Below, in pieces: positions 24,407 through 32,134 of a stretch of DNA of 39,911 nucleotides; position 1 is the stretch's first letter; each line of letters starts with the position of its first letter. The notes beneath the pieces were generated by a model, which worked only from the letters and a program-made list of their open reading frames with translations, did no database searches and was not told where the DNA came from. This stretch comes from an uncultured Erysipelotrichaceae bacterium (lineage in GTDB: Bacteria > Bacillota_I > Bacilli_A > Erysipelotrichales > Erysipelotrichaceae). The stretch covers positions 1 to 39,911 of the forward strand of contig CAKVAL010000015.1 of the NCBI GenBank assembly GCA_934725085.1, read 5' to 3'. The translations under genes and the position numbers were made by a program.

Positions 24407-24482
24407 GGTCGATTGGTGAAACGGTTAACACATCGCCCTCTCAAGGCGACATTCACGGGTTCAAATCCCGTATCGATCACCA
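24407..24482 (+). tRNA. tRNA-Glu (anticodon CTC)
   Basis: Cloverleaf: acceptor GGTCGAT with ATCGATC (one G-U pair), D arm with GGTGAAACGGTTA, anticodon stem TCGCC/GGCGA enclosing the 7-nt loop CTCTCAA (anticodon CTC, reads GAG), T arm CGGGTTCAAATCCCG, discriminator A and encoded CCA at 24480-24482. It lies between rplT and gltX, the gene for its own synthetase, on opposite strands. Confidence 0.93.
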
Positions 24483-24492
24483 TTAAAAAATC

Positions 24493-24517
24493 AAAGGCTC
24501 AATGAGCCTTTTTATTA
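24493..24517 (+). terminator. Intrinsic terminator after tRNA-Glu
   Basis: AAAGGCTC, loop AAT, GAGCCTTT and a T-rich tail (TTATT). Eight-base stem 10 nt after the tRNA end. Confidence 0.75.
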
Positions 24518-24524
24518 TGTTGTA

Positions 24525-24537
24525 GATACGGGATTTG
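24525..24537. repeat. Inverted 13-bp copy of the tRNA-Glu 3' segment
   Basis: GATACGGGATTTG is the exact reverse complement of tRNA positions 24462-24474 (T arm into acceptor). It may be a scrap of an inverted tRNA copy. No full second tRNA can be built around it. Confidence 0.55.
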
Positions 24538-24542
24538 GGCAT

Positions 24543-24570
24543 AAAAAAACGCTAGGATAACCTAACGTTT
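24543..24570 (-). terminator. Intrinsic terminator of gltX
   Basis: On the minus strand AAACGTTAGG, loop TTAT, CCTAGCGTTT and a run of T (one T-G pair in the stem). The hairpin starts on the gltX stop codon. Confidence 0.75.
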
Positions 24571-26017
24571 AAGACAACTTATTAATAGCTTCTTTAATTC
24601 TCTTGATTGTTTCTTCCTTACCTAAGATTTGACCAATCATTGTAGCACCACCAGGTGTCTTATCCTTACCAGATAGGGCAACTTGAATAGGATACATAAT
24701 TGTAATGTTCTTAAGTTCATTATCAGCAGCCACCTTAGCTAATGTTTGGAAGATGCCGTCATTATCAAATGTTTCTAATTCTTCTAAAGCAGGTAAAGCA
24801 AGTTCTAATGACTTCTTAGCTACTTCAGCATTTGTCTTTGCCTTTTTATTAGTATATAGATCAATTGAATAATCCTTTACTTCATTAAAGAAATCAATCA
24901 TATCCTTAACTTCAGTAAGTAACATAACTCTATCTTTTAATGTTTTAGCAATATCTTCATAGTTATACTTAGAATCAACATTTTCCTTAATCATTGGTTC
25001 AACTAATTCAAAATATGCTTTGTCATCCATGTTTCTTAGATATACACCATTCATCCACTTTAACTTTTCAATATCGAAGATAGCACCACTTGTACCAATT
25101 CTCTTTACATCGAATGCTTGACATAATTCAGGAAGTGAATAGATTTCTCTTTCTTCACTTGGTGCCCAACCTAATAAGGCAATATAGTTAAGAATTGCTT
25201 CTGGAAGATAACCCTTCGCAACCAAATCTTGGAAAGAAGCATCACCATTTCTCTTAGACAACTTTTCATGTTCATTCTTCATAACTGGTGGACAGTGAAT
25301 ATATACTGGCTTATCCCAACCATATGCTTCATATAACAAGTTATACTTTGGAGTACTTGATAAGTATTCATTGCCTCTAACAACATGAGTAATATCCATT
25401 AAATGGTCATCTACTACATTGGCAAAGTTGTAAGTAGGGTAGCCATCAGACTTTAATAGAATCATTTCATCTAAGTCAGCATTGTTTACAGTAATTGAAC
25501 CATATACTTCATCATCAAATGTTGTAGTACCTTCTGGCTTAATAGTTTGTCTAATAACATATTCTTCACCAGCGTTGATTCTTTGTTCAACTTCTTCCTT
25601 ACTTAAATTCTTACAAGGATCACGATATAAGAAAGATTCACCCTTGGCATTAGCGATTTGTTTCTGAATTTCAATATCCTCTTCCTTGCAGAAACATACA
25701 TGGGCATGACCACTTTCTACAAGCTTCATCGCATATTCCTTATATAAGCCTTGTTTCATTCTATCTGATTGAACATAAGGCCCATAGTTACCACCAACAT
25801 CTGGTCCTTCATCATGCATAAGACCACAAGTCTTTAATGTTTCATAAATGATATCTGTAGCACCCTCAACTTGTCTGTTTTGGTCTGTATCTTCAATTCT
25901 TAAGATAAAATCACCATTATCTTTTTTCGCAACCAAATAAGCATATAAAGCAGTTCTTAAATTACCAATATGCATATAACCTGTTGGAGATGGCGCAAAT
26001 CTTGTTCTTACTTTCAT
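24569..26017 (-). CDS. gltX: Glutamyl-tRNA synthetase (class I)
   Basis: 482 residues. It charges tRNA-Glu (and in many Firmicutes also tRNA-Gln, later amidated) with glutamate. FAPSPTGYMHIGNLRTALYA at 7-26 contains the HIGH-type motif (HIGN), LRIEDTDQNR is the glutamate-binding region, and KLSKRNGD is the KMSKS equivalent. The C-terminal alpha-helical cage for anticodon recognition follows (LGWAPSEEREIYSLPELCQA, KLKWMNGVYLRNM). Shine-Dalgarno GAGG precedes ATG 26017 by 6-7 nt. Its promoter shares a symmetric element with the divergent TSCPD gene. tRNA-Glu lies just past its 3' end. No frameshift or missing motif seen. Confidence 0.95.
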   Translation of the reverse strand: MKVRTRFAPSPTGYMHIGNLRTALYAYLVAKKDNGDFILRIEDTDQNRQVEGATDIIYETLKTCGLMHDEGPDVGGNYGPYVQSDRMKQGLYKEYAMKLVESGHAHVCFCKEEDIEIQKQIANAKGESFLYRDPCKNLSKEEVEQRINAGEEYVIRQTIKPEGTTTFDDEVYGSITVNNADLDEMILLKSDGYPTYNFANVVDDHLMDITHVVRGNEYLSSTPKYNLLYEAYGWDKPVYIHCPPVMKNEHEKLSKRNGDASFQDLVAKGYLPEAILNYIALLGWAPSEEREIYSLPELCQAFDVKRIGTSGAIFDIEKLKWMNGVYLRNMDDKAYFELVEPMIKENVDSKYNYEDIAKTLKDRVMLLTEVKDMIDFFNEVKDYSIDLYTNKKAKTNAEVAKKSLELALPALEELETFDNDGIFQTLAKVAADNELKNITIMYPIQVALSGKDKTPGGATMIGQILGKEETIKRIKEAINKLS

Positions 26018-26043
26018 TTGTTACCTCATTTCTAAATACTCAT

Positions 26044-26060
26044 ATATTATAGTATAATAT
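26044..26060. promoter_or_regulatory. Symmetric divergent -10 element for gltX and the TSCPD gene
   Basis: ATATTATA-G-TATAATAT is an 8-bp inverted repeat around one base. It contains TATAAT on the plus strand (26053-26058) and TATAAT on the minus strand (26051-26046). Both genes have normal leaders with Shine-Dalgarno sequences, AGAAGG (26082-26087) and GAGG. The two promoters cannot be used at the same instant. Confidence 0.6.
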
Positions 26061-26094
26061 TTAAGCTTATTCACAAAGGAAAGAAGGTAAAATT

Positions 26095-26349
26095 ATGGAA
26101 TATATTTATAAACCAAGTGGCGTTTGTTCAAGAGAATTTATCTTTGACATAGAAGATGATACAGTTAAGTCTTTACAAGTAATTGGAGGCTGTAATGGCA
26201 ACCTTAAGGGTATCGCTAGTTTGATTAGTGGTATGAAACTTGAAGACATTATTTCTAGGATTGAAGGTACTAAGTGTGGTCTTAAAAACACATCTTGTCC
26301 TGATCAAATTGCCTGTGCATTAAAGGCTTACTTAAATGAAAATAATTAG
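26095..26349 (+). CDS. TSCPD domain protein, TIGR03905 family
   Basis: 84 residues. Matches the small TIGR03905 family: MEYIYKPSGVCSREFIFDIE at the start, VIGGCNGNLKGIASLISGM in the middle and the eponymous LKNTSCPDQIACALKAYL near the end. The TSCPD domain also occurs at the C-terminus of some ribonucleotide reductases, with conserved Cys residues that probably bind metal; the stand-alone protein has no established function. Overlaps the lipoprotein peptidase gene by 14 bp. Confidence 0.85.
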   Translation: MEYIYKPSGVCSREFIFDIEDDTVKSLQVIGGCNGNLKGIASLISGMKLEDIISRIEGTKCGLKNTSCPDQIACALKAYLNENN

Positions 26350-28111
26350 TAAATTATTAAGTATCCTACTTGTAGTATTTTTACTAACTGGGTGTGGGCT
26401 CGAATCTGGGCTCGAATCTGATAGTGAATATTTAAACCAGTTAAAGAATTACGAAGTGAGAGAAAAGAATTCAACGCTTGATGATAATGCTGAATTTGAT
26501 GCCTATTTAGACACTATCTTTGATGAACTAGTATCTGATAACTATCTTTATATGCACTTCAATGTAGCTGACTATAAGGCTATGGGTATTGAAAAACCAG
26601 AAGTAGGTTTTGGACATATCGTCTATGGTGTTGATGAAGAAGAATTCAATAAGACAGAGAAACAATTAGAAGACTTGTTAGCTTTTGATTATGATTCTTT
26701 ATCTTTAAGACAACAATATGATTATGATTTACTTCATTATTCATTATTAGAAACCCTTTGTGGTCTAGAATATTCAAAATATAATTTGATATTCTCATCA
26801 GCTAGTCAATTTTCAGATGGAATTGTTACCAATTTAATGGAATTTGCGATGTATGATGAAGAATCTGAAGAAGATTTCTTAGTTGTTTTAAAAGATGTAT
26901 CAAATTACATCAATGAAGCTATCGAATATTCTAAACAACAATCTAATGATGGCCTATACCATAGTGATGATATGTTAGATGAAGAGATATCTTATATTGA
27001 TAATTTGATTTCATCTAATGGCAAGAGTATCTATGAACACTATAAAGAATATGATATTTATCCTGAGGTAAAAGAGATTGTCGAAAATGAAGTAATTCCT
27101 TCATTTGTTACTTTAAAAGATTATTTAAATACTCTTTATGGGAAGACAAAAAGCGATAAGTTAGCTCTATGCAAGATTGATGAAGGCTATGCTGAATATA
27201 CATATATGATAAATTCTTCTAATAATAAAGATATGGAAGACATCTATACAGAACTTATCGAATTATATTTTGATTGGATCTATAACTTTGTAGGCATCTA
27301 TCAAGATAATGAAAACATCTTAGATAATTATGAAGAATTCTTAAAAAACGATGAAGTCTTGAATCTTAATGCGGAAGATTTATTAGAATATCTTAGAAAC
27401 AACAGTTCTAAAAGATATGAGTATTTAGAGAATGCCAACTATGTTGTATCATCACTAGATACTCTAGGTAATACAACACTAGGCTATTATGTAAGTCCGC
27501 CAATCGATAATCTAAATCAAAATGTTATTAGAGTGAATGCTAAGGTTGATAGCGATTCTTATGGTCAAATGTCTGTATTTGAAGTAATGGCACATGAGGG
27601 CTTCCCAGGTCATTTATACCAAAACATTTATTTCCAACAGAGAAATCCTCATAAGTTTAGAGCTACCCAATCATTTGTTGGTTATACTGAAGGATATGCT
27701 GATTTAGCAGCTTATGATGCCCTTGAAATGTTAGACATTCCTGAAGAGTATAAGGGTATCGCTAGAATTGATTCGATAACATTCAATTCTCATATTATCT
27801 ATTCGATCGTTGATTTAGGTGTTAACTATTTTGGATGGAGTGTTAATACCTTGGCTAAGAAATTAGATAAGATGATGTTGGATGGCACGCAAGCTCAAGA
27901 AATCTATGATTTGGTTGTGGCTATGCCAGGCACTTTTGTAAGATATGGTGTAGGATTTGTCAGCCATTTAAATCTTAGAAAAAAGGCCATGGATGAACTT
28001 GGTGATAAGTTTGATTTTGTAGCATATGATAAAGCTATTATAGAAAATGGACCTTTACCATTTGCGATATTAGAAGGTGTAGTAGAAGATTATATCAATG
28101 AAAACAAATAA
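26336..28111 (+). CDS. DUF885-family metallopeptidase-like lipoprotein
   Basis: 591 residues. Signal peptide with lipobox LTGC (Cys at about 20) predicts an extracellular lipoprotein, matured by the LspA encoded next door. The zinc motif MAHEGFPGHLYQ (HExxxGH) and the following GYTEGYADLAAYDAL (third ligand Glu) are DUF885 hallmarks. Much of the N-terminal two thirds is helical and acidic. Family members are thought to be zinc carboxypeptidases or similar, but substrates are not established. A 12-bp tandem duplication right after the lipid-modified Cys gives GLESGLES. Start ATG lies inside the TSCPD gene; there is no strong Shine-Dalgarno, consistent with coupled translation. Confidence 0.87.
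   Translation: MKIISKLLSILLVVFLLTGCGLESGLESDSEYLNQLKNYEVREKNSTLDDNAEFDAYLDTIFDELVSDNYLYMHFNVADYKAMGIEKPEVGFGHIVYGVDEEEFNKTEKQLEDLLAFDYDSLSLRQQYDYDLLHYSLLETLCGLEYSKYNLIFSSASQFSDGIVTNLMEFAMYDEESEEDFLVVLKDVSNYINEAIEYSKQQSNDGLYHSDDMLDEEISYIDNLISSNGKSIYEHYKEYDIYPEVKEIVENEVIPSFVTLKDYLNTLYGKTKSDKLALCKIDEGYAEYTYMINSSNNKDMEDIYTELIELYFDWIYNFVGIYQDNENILDNYEEFLKNDEVLNLNAEDLLEYLRNNSSKRYEYLENANYVVSSLDTLGNTTLGYYVSPPIDNLNQNVIRVNAKVDSDSYGQMSVFEVMAHEGFPGHLYQNIYFQQRNPHKFRATQSFVGYTEGYADLAAYDALEMLDIPEEYKGIARIDSITFNSHIIYSIVDLGVNYFGWSVNTLAKKLDKMMLDGTQAQEIYDLVVAMPGTFVRYGVGFVSHLNLRKKAMDELGDKFDFVAYDKAIIENGPLPFAILEGVVEDYINENK
26396..26419 (+). repeat. 12-bp tandem duplication at the start of the mature lipoprotein
   Basis: GGGCTCGAATCT occurs twice in direct succession, adding four residues (GLES) just after the lipidated Cys. 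Being a multiple of three, it changes linker length without a frameshift. Confidence 0.85.
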
Positions 28112-28586
28112 ATTTAATTATCTTATTTATCTATTTATTGTAGTAAGTTTAGTAAGCTTAGACCAATATACTAAGTCGATTATTTTAAATTACTTTGAAT
28201 TATATGAAAGTAAGACTATTATTGATGGCTTCTTTAGTTTGACTTATGTTCAAAACTTTGGAGCAGGCTTCTCGATTATGCAAAATGCTAGGACGACATT
28301 TCTAATCATTACTCCAATCTGTTTAGTAGGTTTTACTTATTTATTCATTAAATCAAATGATAAGTTAAGTAAGACTGCCTTACTATTAATGATTAGTGGT
28401 ACTATTGGTAACTTTATCGATCGTATTGTAAGAGTATATGTTGTTGATTTTTTAGATTTTATTATCTTTGGTTGGGACTTTCCAATCTTTAATGTAGCCG
28501 ATATCTTCTTAACAATCGGTGTATGTTTATATATTATTGCGCTTATAAAGGAGGAAAAAGATGCCAAAATTAAACTTAATAGTTGA
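28098..28586 (+). CDS. lspA: Signal peptidase II (lipoprotein signal peptidase)
   Basis: 162 residues and four membrane segments. It cleaves lipoprotein signal peptides before the lipidated Cys. SLDQYTKSII at 20-29, FFSLTYVQNFGAGFSI at 45-60, GNFIDRI with catalytic D108 and FNVADIFL with catalytic D135 are diagnostic. Starts inside the end of the DUF885 lipoprotein gene (14 bp overlap) and overlaps the pseudouridine synthase gene by 26 bp, the usual lspA-rluD order in Firmicutes. Clients visible in this window are the serpin and DUF885 proteins. Confidence 0.95.
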   Translation: MKTNKFNYLIYLFIVVSLVSLDQYTKSIILNYFELYESKTIIDGFFSLTYVQNFGAGFSIMQNARTTFLIITPICLVGFTYLFIKSNDKLSKTALLLMISGTIGNFIDRIVRVYVVDFLDFIIFGWDFPIFNVADIFLTIGVCLYIIALIKEEKDAKIKLNS

Positions 28587-29472
28587 TGACAATTATAATG
28601 TTCGACTTGATGCTTATTTAGCAGATAATACGCCTTTGAGTCGTTCTAATATTCAAAAATTAATCAAAGAAGAAAAGATTTTAGTTAATGATAAAGTGAC
28701 ATCTAATTCATATAAAGTGAAGATGAATGATGATATCAGTGTTGAATATGAAGAAACAGTTTTAACTGATTTAAAACCAGCTGATATTCCAATTGATATC
28801 GTCTATGAAGATGAAGATATTATCGTTATTAATAAACAAAAGGGTTTGGTAGTACATCCAGCTCCTGGTAACTACGATAACACCTTAGTTAATGCCTTGT
28901 TATTTAATTGCAAGGACTTATCTGATGTCAACGGTTTCTTTAGACCAGGCATCGTACATAGAATCGATAAGGATACAAGTGGTTTGTTGGTAGTTGCCAA
29001 AAACAACGAAGCTCATAACTTCTTGAGTGAACAATTAAAAGATAAGACTTGTTATCGAAAATATTATGCGATCGTAAAGGGTACTATTGAAAACAACAAG
29101 GGTGAAATAAATGCACCTATCGGTAGAAACCCAAAGGATCGTCAAAAGATGTGCGTAACAGCTACTAATAGTAAGGAAGCCATTACTGAATTTGAGGTAA
29201 TGAAAAGATTTGGTGATTGTACCTTATTAGATGTTTCTTTATTAACCGGTAGAACCCATCAAATTAGAGTTCATATGGCTTTTATTCATCATCCAGTTAT
29301 GAATGATGAGAAGTATGGCGGACCACATATTGATGAAACTGGACAATTTTTACATGCTTATTATTTAAGTTTTATTCATCCACGTACTAAGGAAAGAGTA
29401 TCTTTTGAAACACCAATGCCTAAGTATATGGAAGAATATATTGAGAGTATCGAGGGTATAAATGGAAAATAA
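28561..29472 (+). CDS. rluD: RluA/RluD-family 23S rRNA pseudouridine synthase
   Basis: 303 residues. N-terminal S4 RNA-binding domain (RLDAYLADNTPLSRSNIQKL), then the catalytic domain with DIIVINKQKGLVVHPAPGNY, the active-site motif HRIDKDTSGLLVVAKN (catalytic Asp in RxDxxTSG) and LLTGRTHQIRVHM. It isomerises uridines, probably in helix 69 of 23S rRNA if it is a true RluD; Firmicutes often carry several paralogues, so the exact site is uncertain. Shine-Dalgarno AAGGAGG lies in the end of lspA. Confidence 0.9.
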   Translation: MPKLNLIVDDNYNVRLDAYLADNTPLSRSNIQKLIKEEKILVNDKVTSNSYKVKMNDDISVEYEETVLTDLKPADIPIDIVYEDEDIIVINKQKGLVVHPAPGNYDNTLVNALLFNCKDLSDVNGFFRPGIVHRIDKDTSGLLVVAKNNEAHNFLSEQLKDKTCYRKYYAIVKGTIENNKGEINAPIGRNPKDRQKMCVTATNSKEAITEFEVMKRFGDCTLLDVSLLTGRTHQIRVHMAFIHHPVMNDEKYGGPHIDETGQFLHAYYLSFIHPRTKERVSFETPMPKYMEEYIESIEGINGK

Positions 29473-30697
29473 CACATATAAAGTATTTCAATTGATGGAG
29501 TATTTCATCACCAAATATGATTATATTTCTTTTAGAGTAAACGGACTTGATAAGCCTGATGAGATTTTAATTGCCTCTAAGACTAATCCCGATTTTCAGG
29601 TTATAAGAATAACAACTGCCTCTGTTGGCACAACTTATTACGATAAGGGAAGATTAGATACTTATCAAATGGTTATTAAGCAACAATTTAATCTACCTGA
29701 AGTTAAGATATTGGATGTTCATATTGGTAATGAAACTGTTGAAGGAAATGATGAATTTACAACTGTATGCATCGATTCTAATTATCATAGTGGTCTTGAC
29801 TTATCTACTATTTATCCTGGTGTCTATGATGTTGTTCATGATGTTAGCGATAAAGAAGGGGAAATAAAGAATAGAGTTTCTAATATCAATAATACTTTCT
29901 TGAAACTAAAGGAAACGGCTAAAAAAAGACCTCTATATGCTAAGTTAAAAGACTTACATGCTCCTGTTACCATGTGGACTTGTGTAGTATGTACAGTATT
30001 ATTCTTGATCACATTATTCTTAAGTTCTAAGTATGATATTGATACGGCCTTAATTATGATGGGTGCTCAATATAATACCTTTACACTAGGACTACATCAA
30101 GTATATAGACTGGTATTAAATGGTTTCTTACATGGTTCTATTATGCATCTAGTATTTAATTTGATGGCCTTCTATTATGTAGGTATTGGGGTTGAAAGAA
30201 GACTTAAGACTAAAAAATATTTAATATTATTATTAAGTGGCATTGTCTTTTCTGCCTTAAGTGCTGGCATTTTAAGTGCTAATACGATTACTATTGGTTT
30301 ATCTGGTGCTATCTATTGTATCTTTGTATACTATATCTTTAGTTTAGTTAATTCTGGTTTTATCAATCTTAGACAACTAATGCCTACAATTCTATTAAAC
30401 CTAATGCTTAATTTTATACCAGGTGTCTCTTGGCAGGGTCATTTAGGTGGTGCCGTATGTGGTTGTCTATTCTATTATTTATTTAATAATAAGGACAATA
30501 AAAAGAGCATGATTATTCTAGTTACTAGCTTATTATTAATCATGAACATTAAATACTTTGGTTTTACAAAGATTCAACCATTATATATTGGTTCAGACGT
30601 AAAGGTTGTTAGTGCTTATAAGGATTTGGGTTTAAAGTCTTATAGTGATACTATTTCTAAAAGACTTATTAATGTCTATCAAAAAGGAGAAAAATAA
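29462..30697 (+). CDS. Rhomboid family intramembrane serine protease
   Basis: 411 residues. A soluble N-terminal domain of ~175 residues is followed by about six to seven membrane segments. The rhomboid core shows HGSIMHLVFNLMAFYYVGIG (conserved His and Asn), ITIGLSGAIYCIF with catalytic Ser at 281, and SWQGHLGGAVCG with the partner His at 327. It resembles the B. subtilis YqgP type in having a cytosolic N-terminal extension. Rhomboids cleave membrane proteins within their transmembrane segment; the substrate is unknown. Overlaps rluD by 11 bp. Confidence 0.92.
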   Translation: MENNTYKVFQLMEYFITKYDYISFRVNGLDKPDEILIASKTNPDFQVIRITTASVGTTYYDKGRLDTYQMVIKQQFNLPEVKILDVHIGNETVEGNDEFTTVCIDSNYHSGLDLSTIYPGVYDVVHDVSDKEGEIKNRVSNINNTFLKLKETAKKRPLYAKLKDLHAPVTMWTCVVCTVLFLITLFLSSKYDIDTALIMMGAQYNTFTLGLHQVYRLVLNGFLHGSIMHLVFNLMAFYYVGIGVERRLKTKKYLILLLSGIVFSALSAGILSANTITIGLSGAIYCIFVYYIFSLVNSGFINLRQLMPTILLNLMLNFIPGVSWQGHLGGAVCGCLFYYLFNNKDNKKSMIILVTSLLLIMNIKYFGFTKIQPLYIGSDVKVVSAYKDLGLKSYSDTISKRLINVYQKGEK

Positions 30698-31164
30698 TGA
30701 TTATCAGTTGGGATGAATATTTTATGGGACTTGCTCACTTGAGCGCTTTAAGAAGTAAGGATCCTAATACTCAAGTAGGTGCTTGTATTGTTGATGAAGA
30801 CAAGAAGGTTGTATCTATTGGCTATAATGGTATGCCTAGAGGTTGTGTGGATGCTAAGATGCCTTGGTCTCGTGAAGGAGATTTTAAAAGTACAAAGTAT
30901 GCTTATGTAGTGCATGCTGAATTAAATGCGATATTGAATTCACCAAGAAGTCTTAAGAATACCATCCTTTATGTTTCTTTATTTCCTTGTAATGAATGTG
31001 CTAAGGCCATTATTCAAGCAGGCATAAAGAAAATATATTATGAATCAGATAAGTATGATGGTGCTGATAATAATGTTGTATCTAAGAAAATGTTAGATAT
31101 GGCTGGGGTAGAATATGAGCAACTACCTTTTGAAGTTGAGATTGACTTTAAGACTAAATATTAA
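30697..31164 (+). CDS. comEB: dCMP/cytidylate deaminase, ComEB type
   Basis: 155 residues. Zinc deaminase with HAELNAIL (H73, E75) and PCNECAKAII (C98, C101), plus DPNTQVGACIVD and GYNGMPRGC, which mark the dCMP deaminase group that supplies dUMP for thymidylate synthesis. The start shares its A with the rhomboid stop (TAATG). The 3' end overlaps the convergent DUF5662 gene by 11 bp, with no terminator visible. ComEB is named after the competence operon, but no com genes are adjacent here. Confidence 0.92.
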   Translation: MIISWDEYFMGLAHLSALRSKDPNTQVGACIVDEDKKVVSIGYNGMPRGCVDAKMPWSREGDFKSTKYAYVVHAELNAILNSPRSLKNTILYVSLFPCNECAKAIIQAGIKKIYYESDKYDGADNNVVSKKMLDMAGVEYEQLPFEVEIDFKTKY

Positions 31165-31732
31165 AAGTCTTGTCTTTCTTCCATTTATGATATAAGTCCT
31201 TGTAATATGCAAGGGCTTTTTCTTCGCCATTGTCTTTTAAATATTCAAGTAATAATTTATGTCTTCTACAATTTTCAGGACCCATAAAATATTGGTCCTT
31301 ACCGTTCATTAAAAAGTCATAGGCACTTGAATCAGTATATTTATCTTTCTTATAAATCTTAGAGGCAGCTATCTTATCACAGGCTGCTTCTAATAAATAA
31401 TTTAGAGGCATTTCTAGGCATTTAAAACTTAAAGGATTACTATAATAGTCCTTTTCTAACCAGAATTCAAAGTGATGTTTATTTCTTCCTTTATGATGTA
31501 GCCATCCTAGAGAATAACCCTTATCTTCTTTTTCAGCATCAATAGGTGATCGATATCCTTGATAGTATTTAACACCTGAGAAAAATTCAATAAAAGAATA
31601 TTTAGATAGGTCGTGCATTAAACCTTGTTTAATAAGACCACATTTGAAGCATAGTCTCATGACTTCTAGACGATGTTTGTTTATAGTTAGGGAGTGGCCC
31701 CAAAATCTCTTCAAAAATGACATTTTTTCCAT
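31154..31732 (-). CDS. DUF5662 family protein
   Basis: 192 residues, no signal peptide or membrane segment. It shows the DUF5662 pattern: LTINKHRLEVMRLCFKCGLI, GLMHDLSKYSFIEFF (HDxxK-like), GWLHHKGRNKHHFEFWL and a middle MPLNYLLEAACDKIAASKIY. The histidine-aspartate arrangement is HD-hydrolase-like, but no activity is established for the family. ATG 31732 lies 6 nt after a TATAAT on the minus strand with no Shine-Dalgarno, so the transcript is probably leaderless. Divergent from nusB, convergent with comEB. Confidence 0.83.
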   Translation of the reverse strand: MEKMSFLKRFWGHSLTINKHRLEVMRLCFKCGLIKQGLMHDLSKYSFIEFFSGVKYYQGYRSPIDAEKEDKGYSLGWLHHKGRNKHHFEFWLEKDYYSNPLSFKCLEMPLNYLLEAACDKIAASKIYKKDKYTDSSAYDFLMNGKDQYFMGPENCRRHKLLLEYLKDNGEEKALAYYKDLYHKWKKDKTFNI

Positions 31733-31738
31733 TTATTT

Positions 31739-31761
31739 ATTATAGAACATTGTTGTATAAT
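31739..31761. promoter_or_regulatory. Back-to-back -10 elements for DUF5662 gene and nusB, both leaderless
   Basis: TTATTATA ... TATAATAA form an inverted repeat. TATAAT on the minus strand (31744-31739) is 6 nt from ATG 31732; TATAAT on the plus strand (31756-31761) is 7 nt from ATG 31769. Only 11 bp separate the two hexamers, so each polymerase footprint covers the other promoter. Neither side has a Shine-Dalgarno. Confidence 0.6.
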
Positions 31762-31768
31762 AATGAGC

Positions 31769-32134
31769 ATGAATAGACATGAAACACGTATTAAAGTAGT
31801 AACAGCAGTGTATCAACACTTGCTTCTTAATAAAGACATGGTTGAGACTTTCATCGATAATTTTGAGAATATCGATGAATATGTAGGTTCTATTGAGAAT
31901 GATTTGATTGCGCATGAGGATGCATATATTGAGACTATTTCAAATAATCTAAATAAATGGACTTTTGATAGATTATCTTATATCGATCAAGCAATCCTTC
32001 TTGTAGGAACTAGTGAATATAATCTTAATAAGGACAATAAGAAGATTATTATTGATGAGGCAGTAAGAATCGCGAAGGAATATAGTGATGATGATTCTTA
32101 CAAATATATTAATGGAGTTCTAGATAACCTATGA
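31769..32134 (+). CDS. nusB: Transcription antitermination factor NusB
   Basis: 121 residues from ATG 31769. An ATG 6 nt earlier (31763) is in frame but only 1 nt after the -10 hexamer, so the second ATG, 7 nt after it, is preferred. NusB binds boxA RNA with NusE (S10) in rRNA antitermination. It starts MNRHETRIKVVTAVYQHLLL and ends IDQAILLVGTSEYNL, IIIDEAVRIAKEYSDDDSYK and YINGVLDNL, all typical. First gene of the nusB-xseA-xseB-ispA-dxs-recN-deoB row; ATGA overlap with xseA. Confidence 0.93.
   Translation: MNRHETRIKVVTAVYQHLLLNKDMVETFIDNFENIDEYVGSIENDLIAHEDAYIETISNNLNKWTFDRLSYIDQAILLVGTSEYNLNKDNKKIIIDEAVRIAKEYSDDDSYKYINGVLDNL

Noticed and set aside
24407..24540. Possible second tRNA on the minus strand using the 13-bp repeat
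   Set aside because: Only the 3' T-arm/acceptor portion matches; no D arm, anticodon arm or pairing acceptor can be built.
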